Positions 1 through 6,259 of a stretch of DNA of 9,086 bases are shown here, piece after piece. Below the pieces are notes generated by a model. The model was not told the origin of the DNA. It saw only the letters and a program-made list of their open reading frames with translations, and made no database searches. This DNA comes from Planctomicrobium piriforme. GTDB lineage: Bacteria; Planctomycetota; Planctomycetia; Pirellulales; PNKZ01. Positions within the stretch are counted from its first letter, which is position 1; each line of letters begins with the position of its first letter. Both the position numbers and the translations under genes were made by a program. The stretch is taken from assembly GCA_945877965.1 (NCBI GenBank), contig CAMCTH010000154.1, forward strand, positions 1-9,086. Direction: 5' to 3'.

Positions 1-238
1 AAAGAAGCCAATACCACGAAAAGCGCCTAGCGCTCATTGAAGGCAAAGCAGCCAAACGGCGAGGGAATTCATAGACATCTTCGCAGTCAACTACGGCTAG
101 ATTAGTTGGGACGATCCGGCCGTGATGGCTAAATGATTCCGCACTTACGATCAAGCAGGTTCACTAAATCTGCTCGTGAAATCGCGACCGGTTGCAACAC
201 ACGTGCTGCCGGCCTGCTATTAAAAAACTGATCCATCG
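1..238. other. Left edge with no supported gene
   Basis: No convincing gene is visible. Frame 3 is open from the left edge to a TAG at 72-74 and would encode 23 residues ending in KAAKRRGNS, a plausible basic C-terminus of a gene starting outside the window. It is too short to call. The rest, up to the IS3 remnant, is richer in A and T than the remainder of the window and has stops in all frames. It may hold the left end of the insertion sequence, but I could not find a terminal inverted repeat. Confidence 0.3.
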
Positions 239-571
239 GTGATGAAGGTTTCATCGGCCCTTTGCGGGCGAGGAGACCTGGAGCTGACGACGAAGCGTCG
301 GAAGCAACACCACCCGGAAGAGATCGTGCGGAAGCTGCGGGATGCGGATGCGATGCTCAGCGTCGGGAAGGATCTGGCGGCCGTGTTGCAGACCTTGGAA
401 GTGAGCGGTCAGACGCTCGATCGTCGGCGGAGCCAATACGGCGGGATGAAGGCCGAGGAGGCGAAGCGTCTGACGTCCCTGGAAGACGAGAATCGGCGGT
501 TGAAGCAGTTGGTGGCCGAGCAGTCGTTGGACATCCAGATGCTGAAGCACTTGAGCGAGGGAAACTGGTGA
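239..571 (+). CDS. IS3-family transposase OrfA (HTH protein), degenerate
   Basis: OrfA is the DNA-binding subunit of IS3 transposases. From about residue 17 the protein follows the family: a KRRKQH start, a helix-turn-helix in the first half, the QYGGMKAEEAKRL hinge and a C-terminal leucine-zipper-like helix (DENRRLKQLVAEQSLDIQMLK). The length is normal. The native start is probably not the ATG at 239: homology begins near the CTG at 284, which has an AGGAG 8 nt upstream, so an original start codon there may have mutated. In the recognition region the family usually has a Trp two to four residues before QYGG (WRNQYGG-like); here it reads RRRSQYGG, a sign of decay. The stop overlaps the GTG of orfB, the usual coupling arrangement. 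Confidence 0.75.
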   Translation: MMKVSSALCGRGDLELTTKRRKQHHPEEIVRKLRDADAMLSVGKDLAAVLQTLEVSGQTLDRRRSQYGGMKAEEAKRLTSLEDENRRLKQLVAEQSLDIQMLKHLSEGNW

Positions 572-725
572 GCCCCGCTCGGAAGCGGGCGGCGGTGAAC
601 GCATTGCAAGCGAAGTTCACCGTCTCCGAGCGCAGGGCCTGCCGGGTGATCGATCAACCGCGCAGCAGTCAGCGTTATGCGTCGCCGCCGCGCGACGATG
701 AACCAACGCTGCTGCAGCGGATGCC
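568..725 (+). pseudogene. IS3-family transposase OrfB, 5' fragment
   Basis: The frame starts at the GTG at 568, overlapping the orfA stop. About 50 residues look like the N-terminal helical domain of IS3 OrfB: SPARKRAAVNALQ, then SERRACRVIDQPRSSQRY, then DDEPTLLQRM. After that the usual RYGYRRI-type segment and the whole integrase catalytic core (DDE) are missing, and the frame continues into unrelated residues up to a TGA at 940-942. This is a truncation and not a point mutation. The exact breakpoint, about 720-735, is an estimate from the loss of family resemblance. Confidence 0.75.
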
Positions 726-853
726 TGAGCGTCCTTCCTACGAAGAACTGATTGCAGCGGTCGATCCGGCGTTCCTCTTCCGGCGGCGGTTCAAGAGGGA
801 TCTCATGATAACGCCGGGGTCGTACGAACAGGAACCTGTTCTCGAAGTACAGC

Positions 854-897
854 GGGGATCGCTTGTCGAAAAATCTCTTACGCAACGACGAGTCCCC
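854..897. repeat. Inverted repeat, 12-bp stem with bulge
   Basis: GGGGA (854-858) pairs with TCCCC (893-897). After a 3-nt bulge, CTTGTCG (862-868) pairs with CGACGAG (886-892) including one G-U pair, closing a 17-nt loop. An alternative uses GCCGGGG at 813-819 against CCCCGGC at 894-900, which would enclose this helix and the hairpin at 826-841 in a three-way junction. Confidence 0.5.
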
Positions 898-907
898 GGC
901 AAAGCAG

Positions 908-930
908 CGCCGGCAACCGAAGTGCCGGCG
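908..930. repeat. Perfect 8-bp inverted repeat
   Basis: CGCCGGCA at 908-915 is exactly complementary to TGCCGGCG at 923-930, around a 7-nt loop. It is one of a chain of hairpins in this non-coding stretch. No T-run follows on either strand, so it is not a standard intrinsic terminator. Confidence 0.55.
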
Positions 931-958
931 GTCATCCGTTGAGAATAGGATCCCGGGC

Positions 959-989
959 GGCGTGCGCTGAGGTGCTCTCAACGCACGCC
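959..989. repeat. Long hairpin (8 bp plus 4 bp)
   Basis: GGCGTGCG (959-966) pairs perfectly with CGCACGCC (982-989). After one C/A mismatch, TGAG (968-971) pairs with CTCA (977-980), leaving the 5-nt loop GTGCT. GTTGAGA at 938-944 could alternatively pair with TCTCAAC at 976-982, so two mutually exclusive folds are possible. It lies downstream of the minus-strand operon and could help stop its transcription, but it has no T-run. Confidence 0.55.
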
Positions 990-1118
990 GATGACTTAAT
1001 TGTCAAAGATCGATTTCACGACGCGCGTCGCGAAGTCCGCAGCAGGGACTCGGGCCGATCAGGGCGCCGCCCCCCAGTCGAGTTGGGGCGCAAAACCATG
1101 ATTTCTTCGCCGGTCGGA

Positions 1119-1526
1119 TTACCGCGTCGACTCTGCGGAGCCGCTGCCGAACTCTTTCCGGCAACGCTGTTCAAGTTGCGTCACCTGCGTGATTTGTTTG
1201 ACGAGCCGCAGCAATAAATCCAACTGCGGCTCGTGGCTTACCACGGCTTCTAGCGGATTGTCGCTCGCCGACCAGGCTTGCCGCAGCGTCTCGGCAATGA
1301 CGAGTTCACAATCCAACAGATCCGAGTTTACCCCGGCTAAGCAGGCGATCATCGTGTGGCTTTCCGCCTGGGCCTCGACGCGATGTTCATAGATCCGACG
1401 CCGTCGACGCTCGTAAGCGGGATCGAGGGGCGGCGTGGACGATTCCTCGACGGCGAGATTCTCCGCCGGGGCGATCTCCTCTTCCCGGTTCATGAGGTTC
1501 TCGGTTTCGTGCTGAGCGTGATTCAT
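1119..1526 (-). CDS. Hypothetical protein, 135 aa, last gene of minus-strand operon
   Basis: I do not recognise a named family. The first 35 residues are acidic and look disordered. Residues 40-52 are strongly basic (ERRRRRIYEHRVE). Residues 55-125 are helical, ending in a regular leucine-rich helix (LDLLLRLVKQITQVTQLEQR, 102-121). Small proteins with a similar RLxKQI..QLE ending occur among planctomycete hypothetical proteins in my memory, without known function. The ATG overlaps the stop of the upstream gene as ATGA, and an AAAGGA about 8 nt upstream supports this start over the second Met at codon 12. It is probably made by coupled translation. No membrane segment, signal peptide or enzyme motif is visible. 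Confidence 0.65.
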   Translation of the reverse strand: MNHAQHETENLMNREEEIAPAENLAVEESSTPPLDPAYERRRRRIYEHRVEAQAESHTMIACLAGVNSDLLDCELVIAETLRQAWSASDNPLEAVVSHEPQLDLLLRLVKQITQVTQLEQRCRKEFGSGSAESTR

Positions 1527-1981
1527 CGATCATCCTTTCTAAGTTTGGGTTCGGACCGTGAGCAAGCTACGGCTAGGCCGCCGCGAATTTTTCGCAACGC
1601 GTCGCCGTGATAATGAAGCCCGAGCTGCTGCAGCACCGGTTCCAGACGTCGCTTGGCGGCGCGGAGCGTGCGCTTGCCGGCCGCCGTGATTTCCTCGAGT
1701 TCGCGCCGGGCGCGCCGCTCTCTTCGCAGCAACTCCAATTCACCGCGGACTTCGGCGACCAACCGGAGCTGACGTCCCAGGTACACGGCCCGCGTGCGGC
1801 CGGCGAACCGAAAACGAAGTCGCCAGTAACCGCATGAGCCGCGGTCGTCACAAACGAGACCTCCTTGTCGACGCAACACTTCTAGTTCTGCGCGCTGAAG
1901 TCCGAGGCGGTGAAGCGTTGGGAAGGATTGAGCGGCCGGGCCGTCCCGCGTCGCGGCGCTGAATTCGATGGTGATTTCCAT
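1523..1981 (-). CDS. Hypothetical basic protein, 152 aa
   Basis: No named family is recognised. Residues 51-69 (GYWRLRFRFAGRTRAVYLG) look like two beta strands with a turn, the type of short sheet seen in proteins with a 'YW.lR.R..GR.r..yLG' pattern. A long charged helix follows at about residues 73-115, probably a coiled coil, and then a conserved-looking HYHGDALRK segment (123-131). The net charge is strongly positive, so nucleic-acid binding is possible but only inferred. An AAGGAG 8 nt before the ATG is one of the clearest ribosome sites in the window. That site and the first 100 bases lie inside the 3' end of the upstream 471-aa frame; the downstream gene overlaps by ATGA. Confidence 0.7.
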   Translation of the reverse strand: MEITIEFSAATRDGPAAQSFPTLHRLGLQRAELEVLRRQGGLVCDDRGSCGYWRLRFRFAGRTRAVYLGRQLRLVAEVRGELELLRRERRARRELEEITAAGKRTLRAAKRRLEPVLQQLGLHYHGDALRKIRGGLAVACSRSEPKLRKDDR

Positions 1982-3297
1982 TTCGTTAACTCCTTGGCCA
2001 GTGAGATCATTTGAACGCCGATCGCCAACAACTCGGCCACCGACTTGTCGCCCCGCGGATTCGTCTTTTCTCCGTGCTGCTTCAGACCGTGTAGAAACGG
2101 TTCGCGAACCTGTGGGGCCTGCTCCAGAAACAGGGCGCTCAATTGACTGAATTGCAGCCGCAGCGCGCGCTCCAGCGGATCCGTCGTGTGCGCGGCTTCC
2201 CGAAGTAGCGGAGCGGTGATTTGCTGCGCAACGACGCGCTGATAATGGCTTAAGGCTTCCCGGCGACGTTGCCGACTGGGTTCATCCTGGGCGGCCAGCA
2301 TGGCGGCTTGCAGCTGCTCGACGGCGCCCGCCAAGTCGGCCGGCGGAGCGATCACCGCGGCCTTCGGTTTGAAGTATTCGATGGAACCGATTCCCGCACT
2401 GGCACAATCGAGAAACGCGCCGTTCACCCAGTTGGACTCGCCGCGCGCCAGCGCAAAACGGATCGCTTCCAGGTCCTGCGGCTCGGGAAACCATTGGCAG
2501 ATCTCGTCGATCTCCAGTCGCCGATGCCGCTTGAGCAACTGCAGATCCTCGATCACCTTCGCCATGCCGACGGGGTCCTGCGGGGAGAGGAGGTGCGGCG
2601 TCCAACGGACGAACGTCAACCGGATTAACTCGTCGGAATCCGTCTCTTCCTCGGCGACTTCCGGCGGCAATTTTGCTCCGCCCGGCCCCTTTTTACGAGT
2701 CGCAGCGTCGGCGGTCCGTTCCGCGTCGGACTCGGCTTGCCAGGCCGCGAACCGTTCCTCGCGTTCTCGTTCACTCGGTCCTTGCTTCACGCCGAAGTGC
2801 GTACTCAGCAGCTCCACATCCGACTGCTTCAAACGGCCGAAGCCGGTGTGCGGCGCCGCTGCCAACCCGAAGGAACGCAACAGTACGGCGTCGGCGAGGG
2901 AGCCGGTGAGAAACAACGCTCGCTGCGGGCCCTCCAGGGCGTCGCAGGTGTGCCGGTCCTGTAATACGGCGAAGGCGGGAGCCCGGTTGCCGCAGACGCA
3001 GCCCTCCTCGGTCAGTAGATTCACCGGTTTGCCCGCTGCCGGATCGCGGAGCAGGATGAGACCGACGTCGGGCGCAGCCAGCAGCGGATGTAACGTGAGG
3101 CCTCCGGTACGATCTCGACGTGCGACTCCTCCGCGGATCAACTTCGGTGCGGAATGGCGTTCCTGCAAGTAGGCCGTCGCTGCAGCGGGATCCGCCGGGC
3201 CGCGCAGCGCGCAGTCGTCCGCGCGCCGGCTGCTCCAAGGCTCCGCTAGTTCGTACGGTCGACACAATGTCAGATAAGTTGCCCAGCAGGCATTCAT
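1882..3297 (-). CDS. Uncharacterised protein, 471 aa, weakly primase/TOPRIM-like N-terminal half
   Basis: The protein is not recognised as a whole. The N-terminal half resembles the layout of DnaG/phage-type primase cores: YLQER at 43-47, RDPAAGKPVNLLTEEG at 84-99 where primases have a 'P.rD..G.vv' strand, then PQRALFLTGSLADAVLLRSFGLA at 124-146 where TOPRIM domains have 'l.EG..DAl.l...G'. The acidic residue of the EG motif is Thr here, so if this is a TOPRIM fold it is likely inactive. Residues 172-225 are charged and probably disordered. Residues 240-310 are a second domain with ICQWFPEPQDLEAIRFALARG; residues 320-440 are helical. The ATG has a GGAG 7 nt upstream and lies 24 nt after the previous stop. 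The last 31 codons overlap the next gene, which is odd. The fold assignment is inference only. Confidence 0.7.
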   Translation of the reverse strand: MNACWATYLTLCRPYELAEPWSSRRADDCALRGPADPAAATAYLQERHSAPKLIRGGVARRDRTGGLTLHPLLAAPDVGLILLRDPAAGKPVNLLTEEGCVCGNRAPAFAVLQDRHTCDALEGPQRALFLTGSLADAVLLRSFGLAAAPHTGFGRLKQSDVELLSTHFGVKQGPSEREREERFAAWQAESDAERTADAATRKKGPGGAKLPPEVAEEETDSDELIRLTFVRWTPHLLSPQDPVGMAKVIEDLQLLKRHRRLEIDEICQWFPEPQDLEAIRFALARGESNWVNGAFLDCASAGIGSIEYFKPKAAVIAPPADLAGAVEQLQAAMLAAQDEPSRQRRREALSHYQRVVAQQITAPLLREAAHTTDPLERALRLQFSQLSALFLEQAPQVREPFLHGLKQHGEKTNPRGDKSVAELLAIGVQMISLAKELTKWKSPSNSAPRRGTARPLNPSQRFTASDFSAQN

Positions 3298-3321
3298 CGC
3301 TGCTCTCCGTAAAACGTGGGA

Positions 3322-4152
3322 TCATTTCGACCGCGGCGGAGACGACGCGGCGGTCGTCGGGGTCGACGGCCGGTGGGCTTGATCGTCCACCGCGCTCGGC
3401 GACGCTGCCGGCACGATTCCGCGCCGGGCCTGCGCCAACTCATACCGCTGCGTCCAGCGCTGTTGACGAAAGGCTAGTTTTCGGCGTTCTAGCTGCAGGA
3501 GTTGTTCGGAGTGCCGCATCTCTGTCATCAACTTGAGATACTCCAGCGACTGGTCCGGACTCAGCGGCATCTCCGTCGCTTGAATCGCTTTGGCATGCAA
3601 GAGCAGCGCCGCATCGGCGAGTTGCTGCGACGGATCGCTCGGCAGACGCTGCCTGGCCTCGAGCAGCGACTTGGCGGCATACGGGCCGCCGAAGTAAGCG
3701 ACCCGCAAGCGGGCGGCGACGTCGTCGCGGCCTGCGTCGCCCTCCGGCGTGATCACCCGGGCGACGATCCAATGCTCGGCGGCGAGCATGGGACGCACGT
3801 CCCAGTACAAGGCTTCGAGAATCCGTAAGACCGAGGACTCGAGCTGCAAGAGCCCGCAAATCTCGGCGGCGTCGACGTTCGCCAAGACCAGCGACTGGAC
3901 GGCGCAGCGCAACTCGGTTTGTCCCCAGAGGACTTCGGCCGCCGCCAGATCCGGATCGTTGCGTTCCGCGGCCGCGCTTGCGCCCCGTGCGACGCGCCGA
4001 AAGTACTTCACGGCCTGCCGCATCAGCGCGTCAAATTCCACCGGCGGCCGCGGGCTGCCGCCCGCGACGAACCGCATGACTAATTGTTTGCGCCAGGCGG
4101 CGCCGAACTCGGTGCGCTTGAGCTGCCGCCACGTTTCCAGATCACTTAGCAT
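3322..4152 (-). CDS. Hypothetical protein, 276 aa, with HTH-like segment
   Basis: No named family is assigned. The protein is mostly helical. Residues 87-122 (SLVLANVDAAEICGLLQLESSVLRILEALYWDVRPM) look like a helix-turn-helix followed by a WDVR motif; similar 'eIA..lgl...vv..ye.lFFDVR..L' segments occur, as I recall, in phage- or mobile-element-linked hypothetical proteins. Residues 143-200 carry a further helical domain, and residues 205-245 form a charged helix, probably a coiled coil. The last 30 residues are Ser/Thr/Pro-rich and likely disordered. The ATG follows the previous stop by 15 nt and has a GGTGA-type site about 8 nt upstream. A DNA-binding or terminase-small-subunit-like role is possible but unproven. 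Confidence 0.7.
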   Translation of the reverse strand: MLSDLETWRQLKRTEFGAAWRKQLVMRFVAGGSPRPPVEFDALMRQAVKYFRRVARGASAAAERNDPDLAAAEVLWGQTELRCAVQSLVLANVDAAEICGLLQLESSVLRILEALYWDVRPMLAAEHWIVARVITPEGDAGRDDVAARLRVAYFGGPYAAKSLLEARQRLPSDPSQQLADAALLLHAKAIQATEMPLSPDQSLEYLKLMTEMRHSEQLLQLERRKLAFRQQRWTQRYELAQARRGIVPAASPSAVDDQAHRPSTPTTAASSPPRSK

Positions 4153-4167
4153 GGAGTTATCACCGTT

Positions 4168-5268
4168 TCACGAATTCGTTGTGTCACACTCGGCGTGATT
4201 TTCGGTCGACGGAGCTGACATAACAACGGATAAGTTCTGGCGTAGCTCCGCCAGCCGCTCTAAAACCAAGCGATAGCCTGTTCCCGTTTTGCTTTCGATG
4301 AACGCACGGATCGGCGACGGCAGGCGCTTATACACGTGATCGACGCGCGGCGTGTGCCGGAGCACTTCGTTTCGGCGGTAGTCGCTCGTCGTAATCCAGG
4401 CGCCGGGGACTTGATTCAGCAGCTGCACGAAGTGCGCCTGTTCCAGGCTCACCGGATAAGGCCGACCGGCGAGCCATACGATCTGCTGCTCGAGATCCAC
4501 TGTCAGCAACGGAGGGGGTGCAGGGGGCTCGGCGGCGGCGACGACCGGGAGCGACGGCACGCGCCCCAGCAACGTCTCGATGAGCTCCATGAGTTGAAAA
4601 TACGGCGTCGGCGTTTGGCGCACGGCTTGGAGCAGTCGCCGTGCGTCGGGGTTACGGACGATTCGACTCCAAGTCGGCAGGGGAACGGCCTGGCCGTCTC
4701 GCGGCGGAGAGACCGTAATTTGAAAACCGTTGCTCACGGGACGCACGTCAAACTGCGAAAGCGCGGCCGTGATCGGCTGCCGCGGGTCGCAGGCGTACTG
4801 CACGCTCAGTTGCCAGAGTCGGGTCGGACTCGGTCGCAGGCGACTCAACTCCGCATACAACTCGCACAGGACCCGTTCCTCGGCTGCGCGATCGAGTGGG
4901 GCCTCGGTCTCGCTTCGACAGCCGATCTGCCCAGATGCCTCGAGCTGCAAATCGTCCGCGGCCGCCCGCCGTGCCGCTTCGCGTTGCGCTTCTGCTCGCA
5001 GCCGCCGATTGCGGTGATAATGGATCGTCTGGACGGCGCCCGTCTGCGGAAAACCGAGGAGTGCCGCCATGGCTTGGCGTAGGTCGTCGGCGTCCGGACT
5101 CCGCCGAGCGTCGCCCGGTGACGACGGTGAGGCTGCGGTCGGCGAGCTGTGCGGCGACGAAATGGTCCGCGCAGGGTGTGCGCCTCCGGGCCGCGCACTC
5201 AGCGCGGCCGGAGGGCGAAACTCCGTTCGCGGAGTGGCGGTATTTCGGCGAGGGGGTCGAGACTTCAT
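4168..5268 (-). CDS. Hypothetical protein, 366 aa, C-terminal winged-helix-like domain; first gene of minus-strand operon
   Basis: The frame is open back to 5367, but the ATG at 5268 is preferred: it has a GGAG 9 nt upstream, and the 33 extra residues look like translated leader. Residues 1-60 are Pro/Ser/Arg-rich and disordered. Residues 62-185 are mixed helix and strand with no family recognised. Residues 255-335 follow the OmpR/PhoB-type winged helix: a strand pair LLTVDLEQQIVWLAGRPYPVSL, a helix QAHFVQLLNQVPGAWI, a long helical stretch, and the closing hairpin IESKTGTGYRL where response regulators have 'I.TV.G.GYRL'. There is no receiver domain. It may be a DNA-binding regulator or a structural part of a complex. 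It heads a tightly spaced operon (15 nt to the next ATG). Confidence 0.7.
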   Translation of the reverse strand: MKSRPPRRNTATPRTEFRPPAALSARPGGAHPARTISSPHSSPTAASPSSPGDARRSPDADDLRQAMAALLGFPQTGAVQTIHYHRNRRLRAEAQREAARRAAADDLQLEASGQIGCRSETEAPLDRAAEERVLCELYAELSRLRPSPTRLWQLSVQYACDPRQPITAALSQFDVRPVSNGFQITVSPPRDGQAVPLPTWSRIVRNPDARRLLQAVRQTPTPYFQLMELIETLLGRVPSLPVVAAAEPPAPPPLLTVDLEQQIVWLAGRPYPVSLEQAHFVQLLNQVPGAWITTSDYRRNEVLRHTPRVDHVYKRLPSPIRAFIESKTGTGYRLVLERLAELRQNLSVVMSAPSTENHAECDTTNS

Positions 5269-5732
5269 GGCGAGGTTCTCCAGGGGGCAAAAGGTTCCTG
5301 CGGTCGTGTTGGTTTTTTCGGCCGAGGGTGTTGCGTGAATACTTCCCCGGTCAAACCAAAAAGGCAAAAGGCTGTATAGGCCTGCATGGCTACGTTCTTG
5401 TGTTGGTGTAAGGTATTATTTAGAAACAACTTAGGGCGAAGCATGCGGCTCGGTGCCGGGGCGAGGACACTTGGCAAATACACGGGCGTGGAGGACCGTT
5501 CGCCCCGTTGAAAGAGAATGCGACGGGCCTACTGGGGGCTTCCGTTTTCACGTCGCTGCGGCCGCCGAGCACCGCTACGAGAGGCGAATACTCACCTTGA
5601 TTCGGGTCGCTGCGGCCCCGGGTCGCGCGTCCGCGTTGATTCGTGGCGCGAGTCCCGAGCGGACCAATCGACGACGACGTCTGCTCGGCGGTCACGAGCC
5701 GGCCTGCCGATTCGCAGCTCCTGACTTGGGGG

Positions 5733-5792
5733 AGATCCAGTCGCTCGCCCGTCAACCGGCGCCGACACAGAACCGGGGGCGAGCGAAGATCT
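5733..5792. repeat. Long inverted repeat, about 19 paired bases
   Basis: AGATC (5733-5737) pairs with GATCT (5788-5792). After an asymmetric 3/1 internal loop, TCGCTCGCCC (5741-5750) pairs perfectly with GGGCGAGCGA (5777-5786). After a 5-nt bulge, CCGG (5756-5759) can pair with CCGG (5773-5776). This is the strongest hairpin in the window. No T-run follows, so it is not an ordinary terminator. Confidence 0.6.
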
Positions 5793-5938
5793 GCCAAGCA
5801 GTTGGGTAACGAGCGAATACGACGAGACCGCCGCCGCCGGGGGCGTCTCTACTGGGGCTCGCCGCTAAATAATTGCGACAAACGAGTCAATACACTTGGG
5901 GGAGTGCTTATTGATGTCTGCACAATGAATGACCTCGT

Positions 5939-5985
5939 GGCGCCCAACGGAAGCCACGGATCGTCCGGCTTCGCGTTGCTTCGCC
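5939..5985. repeat. Long imperfect hairpin, about 17 paired bases
   Basis: GGCG (5939-5942) pairs with CGCC (5982-5985). After an internal loop, AACGGAAGCC (5946-5955) pairs with GGCTTC-g-CGTT (5967-5977, one bulged G). After a 2-nt bulge, GGA (5958-5960) pairs with TCC (5964-5966) around the loop TCG. It superficially resembles an integron attC site at its left edge (GCCCAAC) but lacks the matching right box. Confidence 0.55.
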
Positions 5986-6178
5986 GGGGGCAGTCGGTGC
6001 GCAGGCATGAATCGCTACGGCGTCTCACGATGCGCCGTCGAAGGAGTCGAGAATGTCGGCGGGTGTTATTGAAAAAAAGCGGACGAACCGGCGCTGTATT
6101 CAGGACGCGTTTTCGTCTTTGTCGATGCGGGGACGAGGATGCGATCGCAGTTCATCGCGGCAACCTTCTGTCACGCCG

Positions 6179-6194
6179 TTACTCCGGAGAGTAA
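6179..6194. promoter_or_regulatory. Candidate operator palindrome upstream of toxin-antitoxin-like operon
   Basis: TTACTC-CGGA-GAGTAA is a perfect 6-bp inverted repeat with a 4-bp spacer, lying about 65 bp before the ATG at 6260, next to the AT-rich stretch AAATTAACGTAAT. Toxin-antitoxin operons are commonly repressed by the antitoxin at such sites, so an operator role is plausible. That the antitoxin binds here is inference. Confidence 0.3.
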
Positions 6195-6259
6195 ATTAAC
6201 GTAATGCCTCGGGTTCGCTTCGTCATGATCGACCGTCCCCCGTTCGTGAGGAGCAAACG

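Larger units (their letters stand above)
239..725 (+). mobile_element. IS3-family insertion sequence remnant
   Basis: The stretch holds an IS3-type orfA followed by the first part of orfB, joined by a GTGA overlap at 568-571. The protein matches the orfA and orfB pattern of the IS407-like branch of IS3 by memory of the family (QYGGMKAEEAKRL in OrfA; SPARKRAAV and SERRACRVIDQPRSSQRY in OrfB). A complete element is about 1.2 kb; here the similarity stops near 720-730, so roughly the last 230 codons of orfB, including the DDE catalytic core, are absent. No terminal inverted repeats or target duplication were found. The element cannot move by itself. Confidence 0.8.
726..1118. other. Non-coding region rich in inverted repeats
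   Basis: About 390 bases lie between the broken IS3 orfB and the 3' end of the minus-strand operon. Open frames exist on both strands, but none has a ribosome binding site and a recognisable protein. The stretch is packed with inverted repeats. These include 774-779 with 793-798, 826-832 with 835-841, 813-819 with 894-900, 862-868 with 886-892, 908-915 with 923-930, 959-966 with 982-989, a 12-bp palindrome at 1019-1030, and 1068-1073 with 1085-1090. It could be a structured RNA on either strand, a mobile-element end, or the 3' trailer of the minus-strand operon. Confidence 0.5.
5269..6259. other. Gene-free 1-kb divergent intergenic region with many hairpins
   Basis: This region separates the minus-strand operon from the plus-strand toxin-antitoxin-like genes. 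Frames are open on both strands (for instance 5643-6194 plus), but they have no ribosome site, no recognisable domain and Arg-rich low-quality translations. Positions 5340-5440 are AT-rich compared with the rest and are the likely promoter zone of the minus operon, though I see no clean -35/-10 pair. From 5457 to 5985 there is a series of strong inverted repeats: 5457-5464 with 5500-5507, 5619-5628 with 5646-5657, 5733-5750 with 5777-5792, 5824-5849, and 5939-5985. A 12-nt direct repeat, GTCGCTGCGGCC, occurs at 5552-5563 and 5606-5617, and ACTTGGGGGAG occurs at 5724-5734 and 5894-5904. A long structured RNA is possible. Confidence 0.55.

Noticed and set aside
568..942. OrfB reading frame taken to its stop at 942
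   Set aside because: IS3 homology ends near 725; the remaining residues match nothing I recognise and cross the hairpin chain. A start resembling IS66 TnpC (PERPSYEEL, about 724-750) was considered, but it is too short to support.
409..981. Minus-strand open frame opposite the IS3 remnant and the hairpin region
   Set aside because: The part at about 721-940 has protein-like composition (CRRC, many Phe and Tyr), but it has no ribosome site, its rest is antisense to IS3 orfB, and the region is better explained by inverted repeats. It is not excluded as a truncated gene.
2300..3172. 290-aa plus-strand open frame inside the 471-aa gene
   Set aside because: It is a shadow in GC-rich DNA: Ser/Arg-rich translation, no ribosome site and no domain, while the minus strand has good ribosome sites and operon spacing.
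4336..5082. 248-aa plus-strand open frame opposite the winged-helix gene
   Set aside because: Arg-rich, no recognisable motif and no ribosome site; the opposite strand carries the GYRL-type winged-helix pattern.
5939..5985. Integron attC site
   Set aside because: GCCCAAC fits the left box, but the right side reads GTTGCTT and not GTTRRRY, and no integrase or cassette array is present.
5643..6194. 183-aa plus-strand open frame in the divergent intergenic region
   Set aside because: Arg/Ser-rich with no domain or ribosome site, and it crosses several strong hairpins.
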